DNA of 64,000 nucleotides from Pseudoalteromonas nigrifaciens (GTDB lineage Bacteria; Pseudomonadota; Gammaproteobacteria; Enterobacterales; Alteromonadaceae). Numbering within the stretch: position 1 is the first letter of the stretch; the number at the start of each line of letters is the position of its first letter. Positions 10,460 to 18,533 of this stretch are shown piece by piece. The position numbers and the translations under genes were made by a program. The stretch lies in the NCBI RefSeq assembly GCF_002221505.1, contig NZ_CP011036.1:558001-622000 (forward strand), written 5' to 3'. The notes below the pieces were generated by a model that was not told where the DNA came from, searched no databases, and saw only the letters and a program-made list of their open reading frames with translations.

Positions 10460-11986
10460 ATGAATAACGTAGTATGGACGATTGCCGGCTCAGACTCAGG
10501 CGGTGGCGCAGGTATTCAAGCCGATATAAAAGCAATGCAAAGTTTTGGTGTGCATGGGTGCACTGCTATTACAGCACTGACTGCGCAAAATAGTTTAGGT
10601 GTTGAGGCAATTAATGCCGTATCAACCGATATTATTGAATCGCAGCTTTTGGCACTCGAAAAAGATATGAAAGCCAAAGTAATTAAAATAGGCATGCTGG
10701 CAAATGTGCAGCAAATTCAATTGATCAGTGAACATATAAGCCACTACAAAGCCAAATGGCCAGTGTCCCCTGTTATTGTTTACGACCCAGTAGCTATTGC
10801 TACTAGCGGCGATTTATTAACAGAGGAAGACACAGTAAGTGCGATTAAAGAATGCTTATTACCGCTGGTGGATGTAATAACCCCAAATACGCACGAAACT
10901 CAGTTATTAACTGGCGTGTACTTAATTGGCCCCGCAGCAATAAAAGAAGCTGCCAATAAGTTATTAAGCTGGGGCGCAAAAGCCGTGGTTATAAAAGGCG
11001 GACATTGGGATTATCCAAGCGGCTACTGTATAGATTACTGCATAAATAATTTCACTCAAAAAGGCGAAGAATACTGGCTGGGAAATGAAAAAATTCAAAC
11101 GCCACATAACCATGGTACAGGCTGCAGTATGGCCTCGGTTATTGCTGCTTGCTTAGCAAAAGACTACCCGTTAAAAGATGCGTTTATTTTAGCTAAAGCT
11201 TATATTAATCAAGGATTGAAAGTAGCGGTGCGCTACGGAGAAGGAATTGGCCCAGTAGCACAAACCTCATTTCCAACCAACTTAGCCGATTACCCCCAAG
11301 TAATAGAAGCGGGCAGTTGGTTAGGTGATGAACTCGATTTTGACGTTCCGCTTGATTTTAATATGGCTGCAGATTTTGCACCCTGCGAAAGTAAATCATT
11401 AGGTTTATACGCAGTGGTTGATAGTGTTGACTGGCTAGAAAAGTGCTTACAACAGGGCGTTAAAACTGCGCAGTTACGAGTTAAAAATAAAGACGATGCA
11501 CAACTTGACGAATTAGTGGCAAAAGCGGTGGCACTGGGGGAGCAATATAATGCGCAGGTATTTATAAACGACTATTGGCAACTTGCAATTAAGCATGGTG
11601 CATATGGTGTGCATTTAGGCCAACAAGATCTAGAAAACACTAATTTAGCGGCGATTAAAAATGCAGGGCTTAGGCTCGGGCTTTCTACACATGGCTTCTA
11701 TGAAATGCTCCGCGCACATAATTACCGCCCAAGTTATTTGGCATTTGGCGCTATTTATCCTACCACTACCAAAGATATGACAGGGCAAATACAGGGACTA
11801 GAAAAGTTATTTAAATTTGTCCCCTTAATGCAAAGCTACCCAACAGTGGCAATTGGCGGTATAGATTTAAAGCGTGCCAGCCAAGTTGCCAAAACAGGCG
11901 TTGGTAGTGTGGCTGTGGTACGTGCAATTAGCGAAGCTGATGATTATGTGCAGGCAATAAGTGCGTTACAAGCGGCAATAAATTAA
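10460..11986 (+). CDS. thiDE: Bifunctional HMP(-P) kinase / thiamine phosphate synthase fusion ThiDE
   Basis: Two enzymes in one chain. The N-terminal ThiD kinase (roughly residues 1-265) has TIAGSDSGGGAGIQAD, VYDPVAIATSGD and the anion-hole motif GTGCSMASV; it phosphorylates HMP-P to HMP-PP. The C-terminal ThiE domain (roughly 315-508) has GVKTAQLRVKN, VFINDYW, GVHLGQQDL and GPIYPTT-like AFGAIYPTTTKD; it joins HMP-PP with thiazole phosphate to make TMP. A linker of about 45 residues lies between. An in-frame start 27 bp upstream overlaps thiG; the ATG at 10460 leaves the normal ThiD N terminus (MNNVVWTIAGSDSGG) and is preferred, giving 508 residues. Confidence 0.94.
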   Translation: MNNVVWTIAGSDSGGGAGIQADIKAMQSFGVHGCTAITALTAQNSLGVEAINAVSTDIIESQLLALEKDMKAKVIKIGMLANVQQIQLISEHISHYKAKWPVSPVIVYDPVAIATSGDLLTEEDTVSAIKECLLPLVDVITPNTHETQLLTGVYLIGPAAIKEAANKLLSWGAKAVVIKGGHWDYPSGYCIDYCINNFTQKGEEYWLGNEKIQTPHNHGTGCSMASVIAACLAKDYPLKDAFILAKAYINQGLKVAVRYGEGIGPVAQTSFPTNLADYPQVIEAGSWLGDELDFDVPLDFNMAADFAPCESKSLGLYAVVDSVDWLEKCLQQGVKTAQLRVKNKDDAQLDELVAKAVALGEQYNAQVFINDYWQLAIKHGAYGVHLGQQDLENTNLAAIKNAGLRLGLSTHGFYEMLRAHNYRPSYLAFGAIYPTTTKDMTGQIQGLEKLFKFVPLMQSYPTVAIGGIDLKRASQVAKTGVGSVAVVRAISEADDYVQAISALQAAIN

Positions 11987-12008
11987 AGTGGGCCAGGTTA
12001 ATAGCCAA

Positions 12009-12755
12009 ATGAATGAACTTAGCGATAAAGAAATGCTGCGCTATAGTCGCCATATATTGCTTAAAGAAGTGGGACTTGCAGGACAGTTAAAGCTTAAGTC
12101 GGCAAGTGTTGCAGTAGTAGGTGCGGGTGGCTTAGGCAGCCCCGCATTGCTGTATTTAGCTGCTGCGGGTATTGGTAAGCTTATTTTAATTGATGATGAT
12201 GCGGTTGAGCTTTCGAACTTACAGCGCCAAGTGCTTTATAAAGTAAATCACTTAGGGCAAAAAAAGGTGGTTGCAGCAGGTAAAGTGCTTGCAAGTCTGA
12301 ATAACCAAATCACTATAATTACTCACGCTGAAAAGCTTACTCAAGATAATAGCGCAGCATTACTCAATAATGCGGATATTGTGTTGGATTGCAGTGATAA
12401 CTTTACCACTCGTTACAGTGTTAATCGCTTTTGTGTACAGCATAAAACCCCATTAATCTCCGGTGCGGCACTGGCAACAAAAGGGCAGCTGATTAGCTTA
12501 GACTTAAGAAATGCTAATAGCCCGTGTTATGGCTGTATTTTTCCACAAAGCGATATTGCGCCGCTTATCAATTGTGATAACGCCGGAGTAATTAGTCCGC
12601 TGTTAGGTATTATCGGCTCAATGCAGGCGCAGCTGACACTCAATATGTTATTAGGTCATTCTAGCGATTGTGTGTTTATGAGTATTAATGCACTCACTTT
12701 GCAGCAGCAACAATTTAAAGTGGTGAAAGATATCGACTGTAAGGAGTGTAGGTAA
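12009..12755 (+). CDS. thiF: ThiS adenylyltransferase ThiF
   Basis: E1-like enzyme that adenylates the ThiS C terminus. It has the nucleotide motif VVGAGGLGSPALLYLAAAG, the DDDAVELSNLQRQ segment, two CxxC zinc pairs (CYGC and CKEC) and a conserved cysteine in CDNAGVISPLLG. An upstream GTG at 11988 keeps the frame open, only 1 bp after thiDE; the ATG at 12009 gives the usual N terminus MNELSDKEMLRYSRHIL and is preferred, although the GTG would be directly coupled. It is the last gene of the operon; a strong terminator follows. Confidence 0.93.
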   Translation: MNELSDKEMLRYSRHILLKEVGLAGQLKLKSASVAVVGAGGLGSPALLYLAAAGIGKLILIDDDAVELSNLQRQVLYKVNHLGQKKVVAAGKVLASLNNQITIITHAEKLTQDNSAALLNNADIVLDCSDNFTTRYSVNRFCVQHKTPLISGAALATKGQLISLDLRNANSPCYGCIFPQSDIAPLINCDNAGVISPLLGIIGSMQAQLTLNMLLGHSSDCVFMSINALTLQQQQFKVVKDIDCKECR

Positions 12756-12868
12756 AGCCACGGTTTCAGGTGTTAGGTATCAGGCAGAGATCAGCCAAAC
12801 TCGGTATTTAAGCAAACTGTAGGCGAGTTATTTTCCACCGCGATTGAATTTATAAACTCACTGAAAAA

Positions 12869-12909
12869 TAAAAACCCCGCGTTTATTACCATAAACGCGG
12901 GGTTTTTTT
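12869..12909. terminator. Bidirectional terminator between thiF and psd
   Basis: AAAACCCCGCGTTTAT and its exact inverse ATAAACGCGGGGTTTT around TACC, with A and T runs outside. It separates the convergent thiamine operon and psd-rsgA. Confidence 0.92.
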
Positions 12910-12914
12910 ACCTG

Positions 12915-12942
12915 ATATCTATATCGATATCGATATCTATAT
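12915..12942. repeat. Hexanucleotide microsatellite ATATC(T/G)
   Basis: About four and a half copies of a six-base unit (ATATCT ATATCG ATATCG ATATCT ATATCT) immediately after the psd stop codon side of the terminator. The block is itself nearly palindromic. Confidence 0.75.
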
Positions 12943-12943
12943 C

Positions 12944-13810
12944 TTAATCATCAATTTTGGCAAACGGGGTGCCTAAGCGGGTCACTGTTTCAGGAAGTTG
13001 ATCATCAAGAATATCCGCTTTGTCGTCGCCCCAAGCAAGTACCACGGTAGAGCCAAGTTTAAAGCGGCCCATTTCTTCACCTTTTTTAAGGCTAATAGCG
13101 TTTTCGCCCTTGGTTGGGTAGTTCCAGCTAAATACATCGCTACCAGCTGGTGGTGTTACTGTACCCGCCCAAATAGTTTCAATGCTGGCAACAATAGTTG
13201 CGCCAACCAGTACCATAGCAAGTGGGCCTATTTCAGTTTCAAAAATAGCAACCACACGTTCGTTACGTGCAAACAAGTTAGGTACGTTTTGCGCAGTCAG
13301 CGGATTTACTGAAAATAAATCGCCTGGTACGTAAATCATTTTACTTAATGTGCCATCAATTGGCATATGAATACGGTGGTAGTCTTTTGGCGCTAAATAA
13401 ATAGTTGCAAACTTACCGCCTAAAAATGGGGTTGTATCGTCTTTATTACCACCAAGTAGTGCTTGTAGGCTGTAATCGTGACCTTTAGCTTGAATTAGTT
13501 GGCCGTCAACAATATCGCCTAATTGGCTAATTGCGCCATCTACTGGATGAATAATAATGTCGCTGTCTGCAACTATTGGGCGTGCGCCATCTTTTAACGG
13601 ACGGGTGAAAAACTCGTTAAAGCTTTCATAATGAGCAGGATCTGGGTGTTTAGCTTCACTCATATCTACTTTGTATTGCTTAATAAACAGTTTAATTAAC
13701 GTGGTTGTTAACACACCCGCTTTAGCAGCGGCTAGTTTTCCTACTACGCGTGAAATAAAGTGTTTTGGCATTGCGTACTGCATTGCGATTTTAAATTTAT
13801 CTAAACTCAC
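12944..13810 (-). CDS. psd: Phosphatidylserine decarboxylase proenzyme
   Basis: Makes phosphatidylethanolamine from phosphatidylserine at the inner membrane. The 288-residue proenzyme carries the self-cleavage motif LGST ([11 protein letters not shown], near residue 252), where the serine becomes the pyruvoyl group. Other family blocks are [25 protein letters not shown] HPVDGAISQ, and [13 protein letters not shown]. It lies 15 bp behind rsgA on the same strand and is probably co-transcribed with it, as in E. coli. Confidence 0.96.
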   Translation of the reverse strand: MSLDKFKIAMQYAMPKHFISRVVGKLAAAKAGVLTTTLIKLFIKQYKVDMSEAKHPDPAHYESFNEFFTRPLKDGARPIVADSDIIIHPVDGAISQLGDIVDGQLIQAKGHDYSLQALLGGNKDDTTPFLGGKFATIYLAPKDYHRIHMPIDGTLSKMIYVPGDLFSVNPLTAQNVPNLFARNERVVAIFETEIGPLAMVLVGATIVASIETIWAGTVTPPAGSDVFSWNYPTKGENAISLKKGEEMGRFKLGSTVVLAWGDDKADILDDQLPETVTRLGTPFAKIDD

Positions 13811-13825
13811 TGGTTTTTTCCTAAA

Positions 13826-14884
13826 TTATACGCGAGGCGCGCGAGAGCCTGCACGGCCATCGGCCATTGTTTCTAAAATTCTGTGGTAGCTGTCAAAGCG
13901 CAATTGCGAAATTTTGCCATCAGCTACGGCTTCTTTAATTATACAGCCCGGATCGTTTAAATGTTTACAGTCTCTAAATCGACACCCGCCTATAAATTCT
14001 CTAAATTCTTTAAAGCACCAAGTTACACGATCAACTTCTAAGTGCCATAAACCAAATTCACGTATACCTGGTGAATCTATTAAGTTACCGCCGCTTGGTA
14101 AATGATGTAGGCGAGATACCGTGGTGGTATGTTGGCCTAAACCACTGTTTTCAGAAACTTCTTTAGTTAAAATTTCAGCATCTGGAAGTACGGTATTAAC
14201 TAAAGTAGATTTACCTACGCCACTTTGACCAACAAAAATATTGTTTTTTCCAACGAGTACATCTTTTAATTCGTCAATGCCATCGGTACTTATATTACTA
14301 ACCAATAAAACTTTGTAGTCGAGCTTGCGGTATACATCGAGTACTTTTTGTATTTCACTAAGACCTTGCGCATCGATTAAATCTATTTTATTTAGTACTA
14401 AAATAGGCTCTATACCCATATCTTCGCAGGCTATTAAATAACGGTCGATAATACTTGGGGTAAATTCGGGTAGTACTGCTGACACCATTAATATTTGGTC
14501 AATATTAGCAGCTATTACTTTTACACCGTCGTAAAAATCAGGGCGAGTAAGTTGTGAGCGACGCTCTTGCGTGGCTTCAATTACACCAGCTAAATCGCCT
14601 TCGCTTACTTTAGCGCGGCGAAACAGTACTTCATCCCCACACACTAAATTAGACACAGTACGGCGTATATTACAGCGTAGTACTTCGCCGCTTTCAACTT
14701 CCACATCAGCATGTTGACCAAAACGACTGATCACAATAGCGCTTTCTACTTGGCCTAAATTATCAGTTTGCCATTCTTGCGCACCTTTTTTAGCAGGCCT
14801 TGCATCGGCACTGCTTATACGCTTTTGATGATTAGCCTTGATCTGACGAGACTGGCCTTTACTTAATTTTTTTTGTTTTGCCAC
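13826..14884 (-). CDS. rsgA: Small ribosomal subunit biogenesis GTPase RsgA
   Basis: Circularly permuted GTPase that acts late in 30S subunit maturation. The order of motifs shows the permutation: G4 NKIDL comes first (near residue 163), then G1 GQSGVGKST, then G3 DSPGIREFG. An N-terminal OB fold precedes them, and a C-terminal zinc knuckle contains CRFRDCKH...PGC. The 352 residues are normal, with a lysine-rich N-terminal tail for RNA contact. It is followed by psd and faces orn divergently. Confidence 0.97.
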   Translation of the reverse strand: MAKQKKLSKGQSRQIKANHQKRISSADARPAKKGAQEWQTDNLGQVESAIVISRFGQHADVEVESGEVLRCNIRRTVSNLVCGDEVLFRRAKVSEGDLAGVIEATQERRSQLTRPDFYDGVKVIAANIDQILMVSAVLPEFTPSIIDRYLIACEDMGIEPILVLNKIDLIDAQGLSEIQKVLDVYRKLDYKVLLVSNISTDGIDELKDVLVGKNNIFVGQSGVGKSTLVNTVLPDAEILTKEVSENSGLGQHTTTVSRLHHLPSGGNLIDSPGIREFGLWHLEVDRVTWCFKEFREFIGGCRFRDCKHLNDPGCIIKEAVADGKISQLRFDSYHRILETMADGRAGSRAPRV

Positions 14885-15005
14885 AGGAGGCCTATAACCT
14901 TAGTTAAATGTCGACTTAGCTAAAAAATGCTTTAGCTCGACGTATGATGCTAATATGATATATCGAAATGCGCTGGATCTAAAGGAAAGCACCGCTTAGG
15001 TAATT

Positions 15006-15551
15006 ATGAATATTAATAAATCAAACTTAATTTGGCTCGATCTTGAAATGACCGGACTCGAACCAGAGACCGATAAAATACTCGAAATTGCGACCGTTGT
15101 CACTGATGCTGATTTGAATATATTAGCTGAAGGACCAACTATTGCCATTCATCAAAGTAATGAGTTACTTGATAGTATGGATGAGTGGTGCACCACTCAG
15201 CATGGAAAATCGGGTTTAACAGCACGCTGCAAGGCAAGTACTTACGACGAAGCCTATGCGGTTGAGCAAACAATAGCCTTTTTAAAACAATGGGTACCTG
15301 CAGGTGCATCACCGATGTGTGGTAACTCCATAGGGCAAGATCGTCGCTTTATGAATAAATATATGCGCGAATTGGAAGACTTTTTTCACTATCGTAATCT
15401 AGATGTAAGCACAATTAAAGAGCTCGCGCGTCGCTGGAAACCAGAGGTACTTGCACAAGTGAATAAAAAAGGCTCACATCTTGCGCTAGACGACATTAAA
15501 GATTCGATTATGGAATTAAAGGTCTATAGAGAAAAATTCTTTAATTTATAA
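15006..15551 (+). CDS. orn: Oligoribonuclease
   Basis: 3'-5' exoribonuclease of the DEDDh group that degrades dinucleotides, including pGpG from c-di-GMP turnover. The 181 residues are normal. Visible metal-binding motifs are [12 protein letters not shown] near the N terminus, [11 protein letters not shown] in the middle, and [11 protein letters not shown] near the end. Divergent from rsgA and directly upstream of tRNA-Gly genes, the same arrangement as in E. coli. Confidence 0.97.
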   Translation: MNINKSNLIWLDLEMTGLEPETDKILEIATVVTDADLNILAEGPTIAIHQSNELLDSMDEWCTTQHGKSGLTARCKASTYDEAYAVEQTIAFLKQWVPAGASPMCGNSIGQDRRFMNKYMRELEDFFHYRNLDVSTIKELARRWKPEVLAQVNKKGSHLALDDIKDSIMELKVYREKFFNL

Positions 15552-15558
15552 AAAACAC

Positions 15559-15586
15559 TTGCAAACACACTGTATTATTGTAGAAT
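15559..15586 (+). promoter_or_regulatory. Likely promoter of the tRNA-Gly cluster
   Basis: TTGCAA (15559-15564) and TAGAAT (15581-15586) are 16 bp apart, followed by a GC-rich CCTGCCCCGC discriminator typical of stable RNA promoters. It starts 8 bp after the orn stop codon. Confidence 0.6.
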
Positions 15587-15648
15587 CCTGCCCCGCTCAA
15601 GACGATAACCCACGCGGGGTTAGTGTGTTTGAGTTGTTTAAATATAAA

Positions 15649-15700
15649 GCAATACTAGCTCAGTTGCTAGAATGTTGAACGCGACTTGTCGCGCACCAAC
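15649..15700 (+). pseudogene. tRNA-Gly-like degenerate unit, copy 1
   Basis: Begins with an acceptor and D-arm segment like the tRNA-Gly genes (TACTAGCTCAGTTG), then diverges into GAATGTTGAACGCGAC-TT-GTCGCGCACCAAC, a small hairpin with a CGCGA/TCGCG stem. It has no anticodon arm or T arm. This copy is the most diverged at its 5' end. Confidence 0.6.
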
Positions 15701-15725
15701 GTAAAATAACTAAAGAAATAAAAAT

Positions 15726-15801
15726 GCGGCACTAGCTCAGTTGGTAGAGCGCGACCTTGCCAAGGTCGAGGTCACGAGTTCGAGCCTCGTGTGCCGCTCC
15801 A
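15726..15801 (+). tRNA. tRNA-Gly(GCC), copy 1
   Basis: 76 nt with encoded CCA. Acceptor GCGGCAC pairs with GTGCCGC; anticodon loop TTGCCAA gives GCC; T loop TTCGAGC. It is preceded by a degenerate tRNA-like unit. Confidence 0.98.
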
Positions 15802-15851
15802 ATTTCTAACCAAAAGAAATTGAAGTTATTTATATAACTAGAAGTAAAAAT

Positions 15852-15903
15852 GCGGTACTAGCTCAGTTGCTAGAATGTTGAACGCGACCTGTCGCGCACC
15901 AAC
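15852..15903 (+). pseudogene. tRNA-Gly-like degenerate unit, copy 2
   Basis: First 18 bases (GCGGTACTAGCTCAGTTG) equal the 5' end of the third tRNA-Gly gene, followed by CTAGAATGTTGAACGCGAC and GTCGCGCACCAAC. The downstream spacer AATTACTGACTACTTTATAAT is shared with copy 3. Confidence 0.65.
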
Positions 15904-15929
15904 AGACGAATTACTGACTACTTTATAAT

Positions 15930-16005
15930 GCGGCACTAGCTCAGTTGGTAGAGCGCGACCTTGCCAAGGTCGAGGTCACGAGTTCGAGCCTCGTGTGCCG
16001 CTCCA
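15930..16005 (+). tRNA. tRNA-Gly(GCC), copy 2
   Basis: Identical to copy 1 over 76 nt, with encoded CCA and anticodon GCC. Confidence 0.98.
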
Positions 16006-16042
16006 ATTTCTAACCAAAAGAAATTGCAGTGTTGAATAAAAA

Positions 16043-16095
16043 TGCGGTACTAGTTCAGTTGCCAGAATGTTGAACGCGATTTTTCGCGCACCAAC
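16043..16095 (+). pseudogene. tRNA-Gly-like degenerate unit, copy 3
   Basis: Same layout as copies 1 and 2 with TAGTTCAGTTGCCAG in the D-arm part. The hairpin is CGCGA-TTTT-TCGCG: the outer five pairs survive although the inner bases changed. Confidence 0.62.
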
Positions 16096-16121
16096 GGACG
16101 AATTACTGACTACTTTATAAT

Positions 16122-16197
16122 GCGGTACTAGCTCAGTTGGTAGAGCGCGACCTTGCCAAGGTCGAGGTCACGAGTTCGAGCCTCGTGTACCGCTCCA
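16122..16197 (+). tRNA. tRNA-Gly(GCC), copy 3
   Basis: 76 nt with encoded CCA. It differs from copies 1 and 2 by a paired change in the acceptor stem: GCGGTAC with GTACCGC, so a C-G pair became T-A and the stem is intact. Confidence 0.97.
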
Positions 16198-16486
16198 ATC
16201 TTTTATATCTATCAAAAATATCCCAAACAAAAAGCCATAAAAATTTCTTATTTTAAATACAATCTTTCTCTATCTAATTTCATATGCAGTGAACTACCCA
16301 GCGACTAAAGAACACTTAGTTTTCTCGCTATGCGTTCGATAAAAAATTGCGTTAAAGCCTTTAGTAATTAGCAACGATAGTTACTCGCGAAGGACAAGTT
16401 CTTTACCAATAAAGTGATGTGTTTTTACTGTGGTAATTAATGGGCATGCGGCGGGAGTGCAGTTTAAGTGTTGAAGAGGCGACTTG

Positions 16487-16915
16487 TTAAAACAACTCGC
16501 CCTGAATGGTTGCTACAATTCGCCTAGTACCACCGCTGTCTCGATGCTCACCTAAATAAACACCTTGCCATGTACCTAAAGCTAAATAGCCATTTGTAAT
16601 AGGGATGCTTAACTCACAGCCTAAAATACTGGTTTTTATATGAGCTGGCATGTCGTCGTCACCTTCATAATCGTGACGATAATAGGGTTGGCACTGCGGA
16701 ACAAATTCATTAAAGTGGCTCTCCATATCCATACGTACAGTAGGGTCGGCATTTTCATTAATGGTTAGGCTAGCTGAAGTGTGTTGAATAAATAAGTGCA
16801 GTAAACCCACCTTATAATTTGTGAGTTCGGGAATTTGAATGAGTATTTCGTTATCAATTAAATGAAAACCTCGGATACGAGGTTTTAAAGTAATGACTTT
16901 TTGTTGCCAACTCAT
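16487..16915 (-). CDS. yjbQ: YjbQ family protein (UPF0047; proposed secondary thiamine-phosphate synthase)
   Basis: 142-residue single-domain protein. The blocks LLHLFIQHTSASLTINENAD and GTWQGVYLGEHRD(S)GG with conserved histidines are characteristic of the YjbQ/UPF0047 family. Some members show weak thiamine phosphate synthase activity; the physiological role is not settled. The start codon overlaps the stop of the CheX-like gene by 4 bp (ATGA-type), so the pair is co-translated. It is not in the thiamine operon although that operon is 4 kb away. Confidence 0.88.
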   Translation of the reverse strand: MSWQQKVITLKPRIRGFHLIDNEILIQIPELTNYKVGLLHLFIQHTSASLTINENADPTVRMDMESHFNEFVPQCQPYYRHDYEGDDDMPAHIKTSILGCELSIPITNGYLALGTWQGVYLGEHRDSGGTRRIVATIQGELF

Positions 16916-17379
16916 AACTTATCGAAACTCACTTCAATATTGGCGTTACCCGCATCGCAGGTAAATGGCATGAGTATTTTTTTTCCTTGGCTTTTATGGG
17001 TAATAGTATGGTCTTTACCAGATACAACTATTGGAGTTGCCATATTAAAGTCGAAACCTTTTTGACCCAATAAATTTTTAGCGCCACCTGTAACCATATT
17101 AGTAATTTCGCCTACCATATCGGTTACTTCTTCATTTATACTATCCGGACGTTCGCCAAGCATACGCTCCATGATAGTTAGTGCTAACTGCTCATCAAAA
17201 GTTATTGAAAAAGAGCCTCGTGTTTGCGGTCCAACCATTCCGATCAGGCCTGATACATCGCCACAGGCTTTCTCATCAGTTTTAATGCGTGGCTTACCTG
17301 GCTTTAATTGTGTTTGAGCCATTGTACTTAATACATTGATTAAAGAAGATAAAAAAGGGTTGATGAACTCTACATTCAT
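16912..17379 (-). CDS. CheX-like chemotaxis phosphatase domain protein
   Basis: 155-residue single CheX/CheC-type domain. The helix motif E-I-T-N (GEITNMVTGGAKNLLG) carries the Glu and Asn used by CheX to hydrolyse phospho-CheY. The N terminus (NVEFINPFLSSLINVLSTM) is also family-like. No chemotaxis gene adjoins; it lies between zur and yjbQ and overlaps yjbQ by 4 bp. It may act on a response regulator encoded elsewhere. The fold assignment is firm, the target is inference. Confidence 0.82.
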   Translation of the reverse strand: MNVEFINPFLSSLINVLSTMAQTQLKPGKPRIKTDEKACGDVSGLIGMVGPQTRGSFSITFDEQLALTIMERMLGERPDSINEEVTDMVGEITNMVTGGAKNLLGQKGFDFNMATPIVVSGKDHTITHKSQGKKILMPFTCDAGNANIEVSFDKL

Positions 17380-17442
17380 ATAATTTACTCTTAAATTAGT
17401 GCTAAAAAATAGCTATATAAAATATTTATATCGCTACTAAAA

Positions 17443-17880
17443 CTATGCAACTCTGCAAGACTCACACCTTCCATGTGCTTCTATTGTTTGCGCCGATACA
17501 ACAAACCCACCTTCCGCAGCTAAGCTATTTAGCTCATGCGAAATAACGGTTGAATGCAGTTCTTTAACAAAACCACAGGTATCGCAAATTAATAACTGTA
17601 CAGGATGAATATGATCAAAATGATGGCACAACATAAATGCATTAGTGCTTTCAATTTTATGAATAAAACCAAGCTCAGCCAAAAAATCTAATGCACGGTA
17701 TATCGTGGCAGGTTTAGCGCCAGTTTCTGTTACTTTTAATTGCTCAAGCAAATCATACGCGCCCACACCACCTTGCGCACTTGCAAGTAAACGAAACACC
17801 TTTTCACGGATAGGTGTAAATCGCGCACCACGGTTGTCACATACTTGTTTTGCTTTACTTACGAGTGATTCTATATTCAT
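17443..17880 (-). CDS. zur: Zinc uptake regulator Zur (Fur family)
   Basis: Fur-family repressor of 145 residues. A winged-helix N terminus (RGARFTPIREKVFRLL...PATIYRALDFL) is followed by the metal-binding part HHFDHIHPVQLLICDTCG and a C-terminal CESC. The pair of CxxC motifs builds the structural zinc site, and the spacing is closer to Zur than to Fur or PerR. It would repress zinc uptake genes when zinc is sufficient. A 13-bp palindrome sits directly in front of it and may be an autoregulatory operator. Confidence 0.88.
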   Translation of the reverse strand: MNIESLVSKAKQVCDNRGARFTPIREKVFRLLASAQGGVGAYDLLEQLKVTETGAKPATIYRALDFLAELGFIHKIESTNAFMLCHHFDHIHPVQLLICDTCGFVKELHSTVISHELNSLAAEGGFVVSAQTIEAHGRCESCRVA

Positions 17881-17904
17881 CGTTCTCTTATCCTTATGCT
17901 ACCT

Positions 17905-17917
17905 TGATATAATATCA
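17905..17917. promoter_or_regulatory. Candidate Zur operator in front of zur
   Basis: TGATATAATATCA is a perfect 13-bp palindrome 25 bp upstream of the zur start. Zur boxes are AT-rich palindromes of this general kind, but this one is shorter than the usual consensus, and it could also be a -10 region. Confidence 0.4.
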
Positions 17918-17929
17918 CACTGTATTTAA

Positions 17930-18490
17930 GTTGCAGTGTTTAAATTAAACGCGTTTGTTAAAGCTATTCACTAAGGCGTGTTTATCTTTAGAGGTTAAAT
18001 TAATAGTAGCGAGTTTGGTTTTAGGGAGGGCAGTACTTATTATATAGTGTCGCTATTTTCCATTAATAAGCGATAACGCTTGTTTGGATATTTGCTTGTA
18101 GTAAATGAGCAAGTAAATAATACCTATGTAGTAGCCTCAGTACTATATAGTAAAATAATGAAGGCCATTAGTTTTAAACTACATTAAAAGTACATTGGCT
18201 TTCTCTAATTTCTAATTTCTAATTTCTAATTACTCAGGTTATTACTTATAAAGAATTGCATGACTTTTAGTTTTGTTTACTATTTGTGCATGCTTAATAT
18301 GCGTAGCGTAATAAGCACACTTTATTTACCCAAACAATCGAGTGGTGCTTAAATTATGCACTGCTCAATACCAGCTTAGAATGTAAAACCAAGTCGAGTT
18401 ACCCAAAATACAGATGGTTTAGTATTGTTTTTAATCGTTTGGTTTAAATATCAAGCGAACAGTATTTTATTTTAAGTTTTCTTTAAAAAA
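17930..18490. other. Non-coding stretch upstream of the rRNA operon
   Basis: About 560 bp with no convincing gene on either strand. It contains one heptamer tandem repeat (18204-18231) and is AT-rich toward its 3' end, where it can serve as an UP element for the rRNA promoter. I see no known RNA gene in it. Confidence 0.6.
18204..18231. repeat. Heptamer tandem repeat TCTAATT x4
   Basis: Four exact head-to-tail copies of TCTAATT in the region upstream of the rRNA promoters. Confidence 0.85.
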
Positions 18491-18493
18491 CGC

Positions 18494-18521
18494 TTGCGTA
18501 AAACTGGCTGCGCCCTATAAT
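18494..18521 (+). promoter_or_regulatory. rRNA operon promoter P1
   Basis: TTGCGT (18494-18499), 16-bp spacer and a perfect TATAAT (18516-18521), followed by a GCGACC discriminator. The upstream TTTTCTTTAAAAAA run looks like an UP element. The GC-rich discriminator is the hallmark of stringently controlled rRNA promoters. Confidence 0.85.
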
Positions 18522-18533
18522 GCGACCCTACTG

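Noticed and set aside
15649..16197. CRISPR-like array because of regularly spaced repeats
   Set aside because: Repeats are tRNA genes and tRNA-like units with conserved rather than unique spacers; no cas genes.
16198..16486. Possible gene between the tRNA-Gly cluster and yjbQ
   Set aside because: No frame of useful length, no ribosome binding site, no structured RNA that I can recognise.
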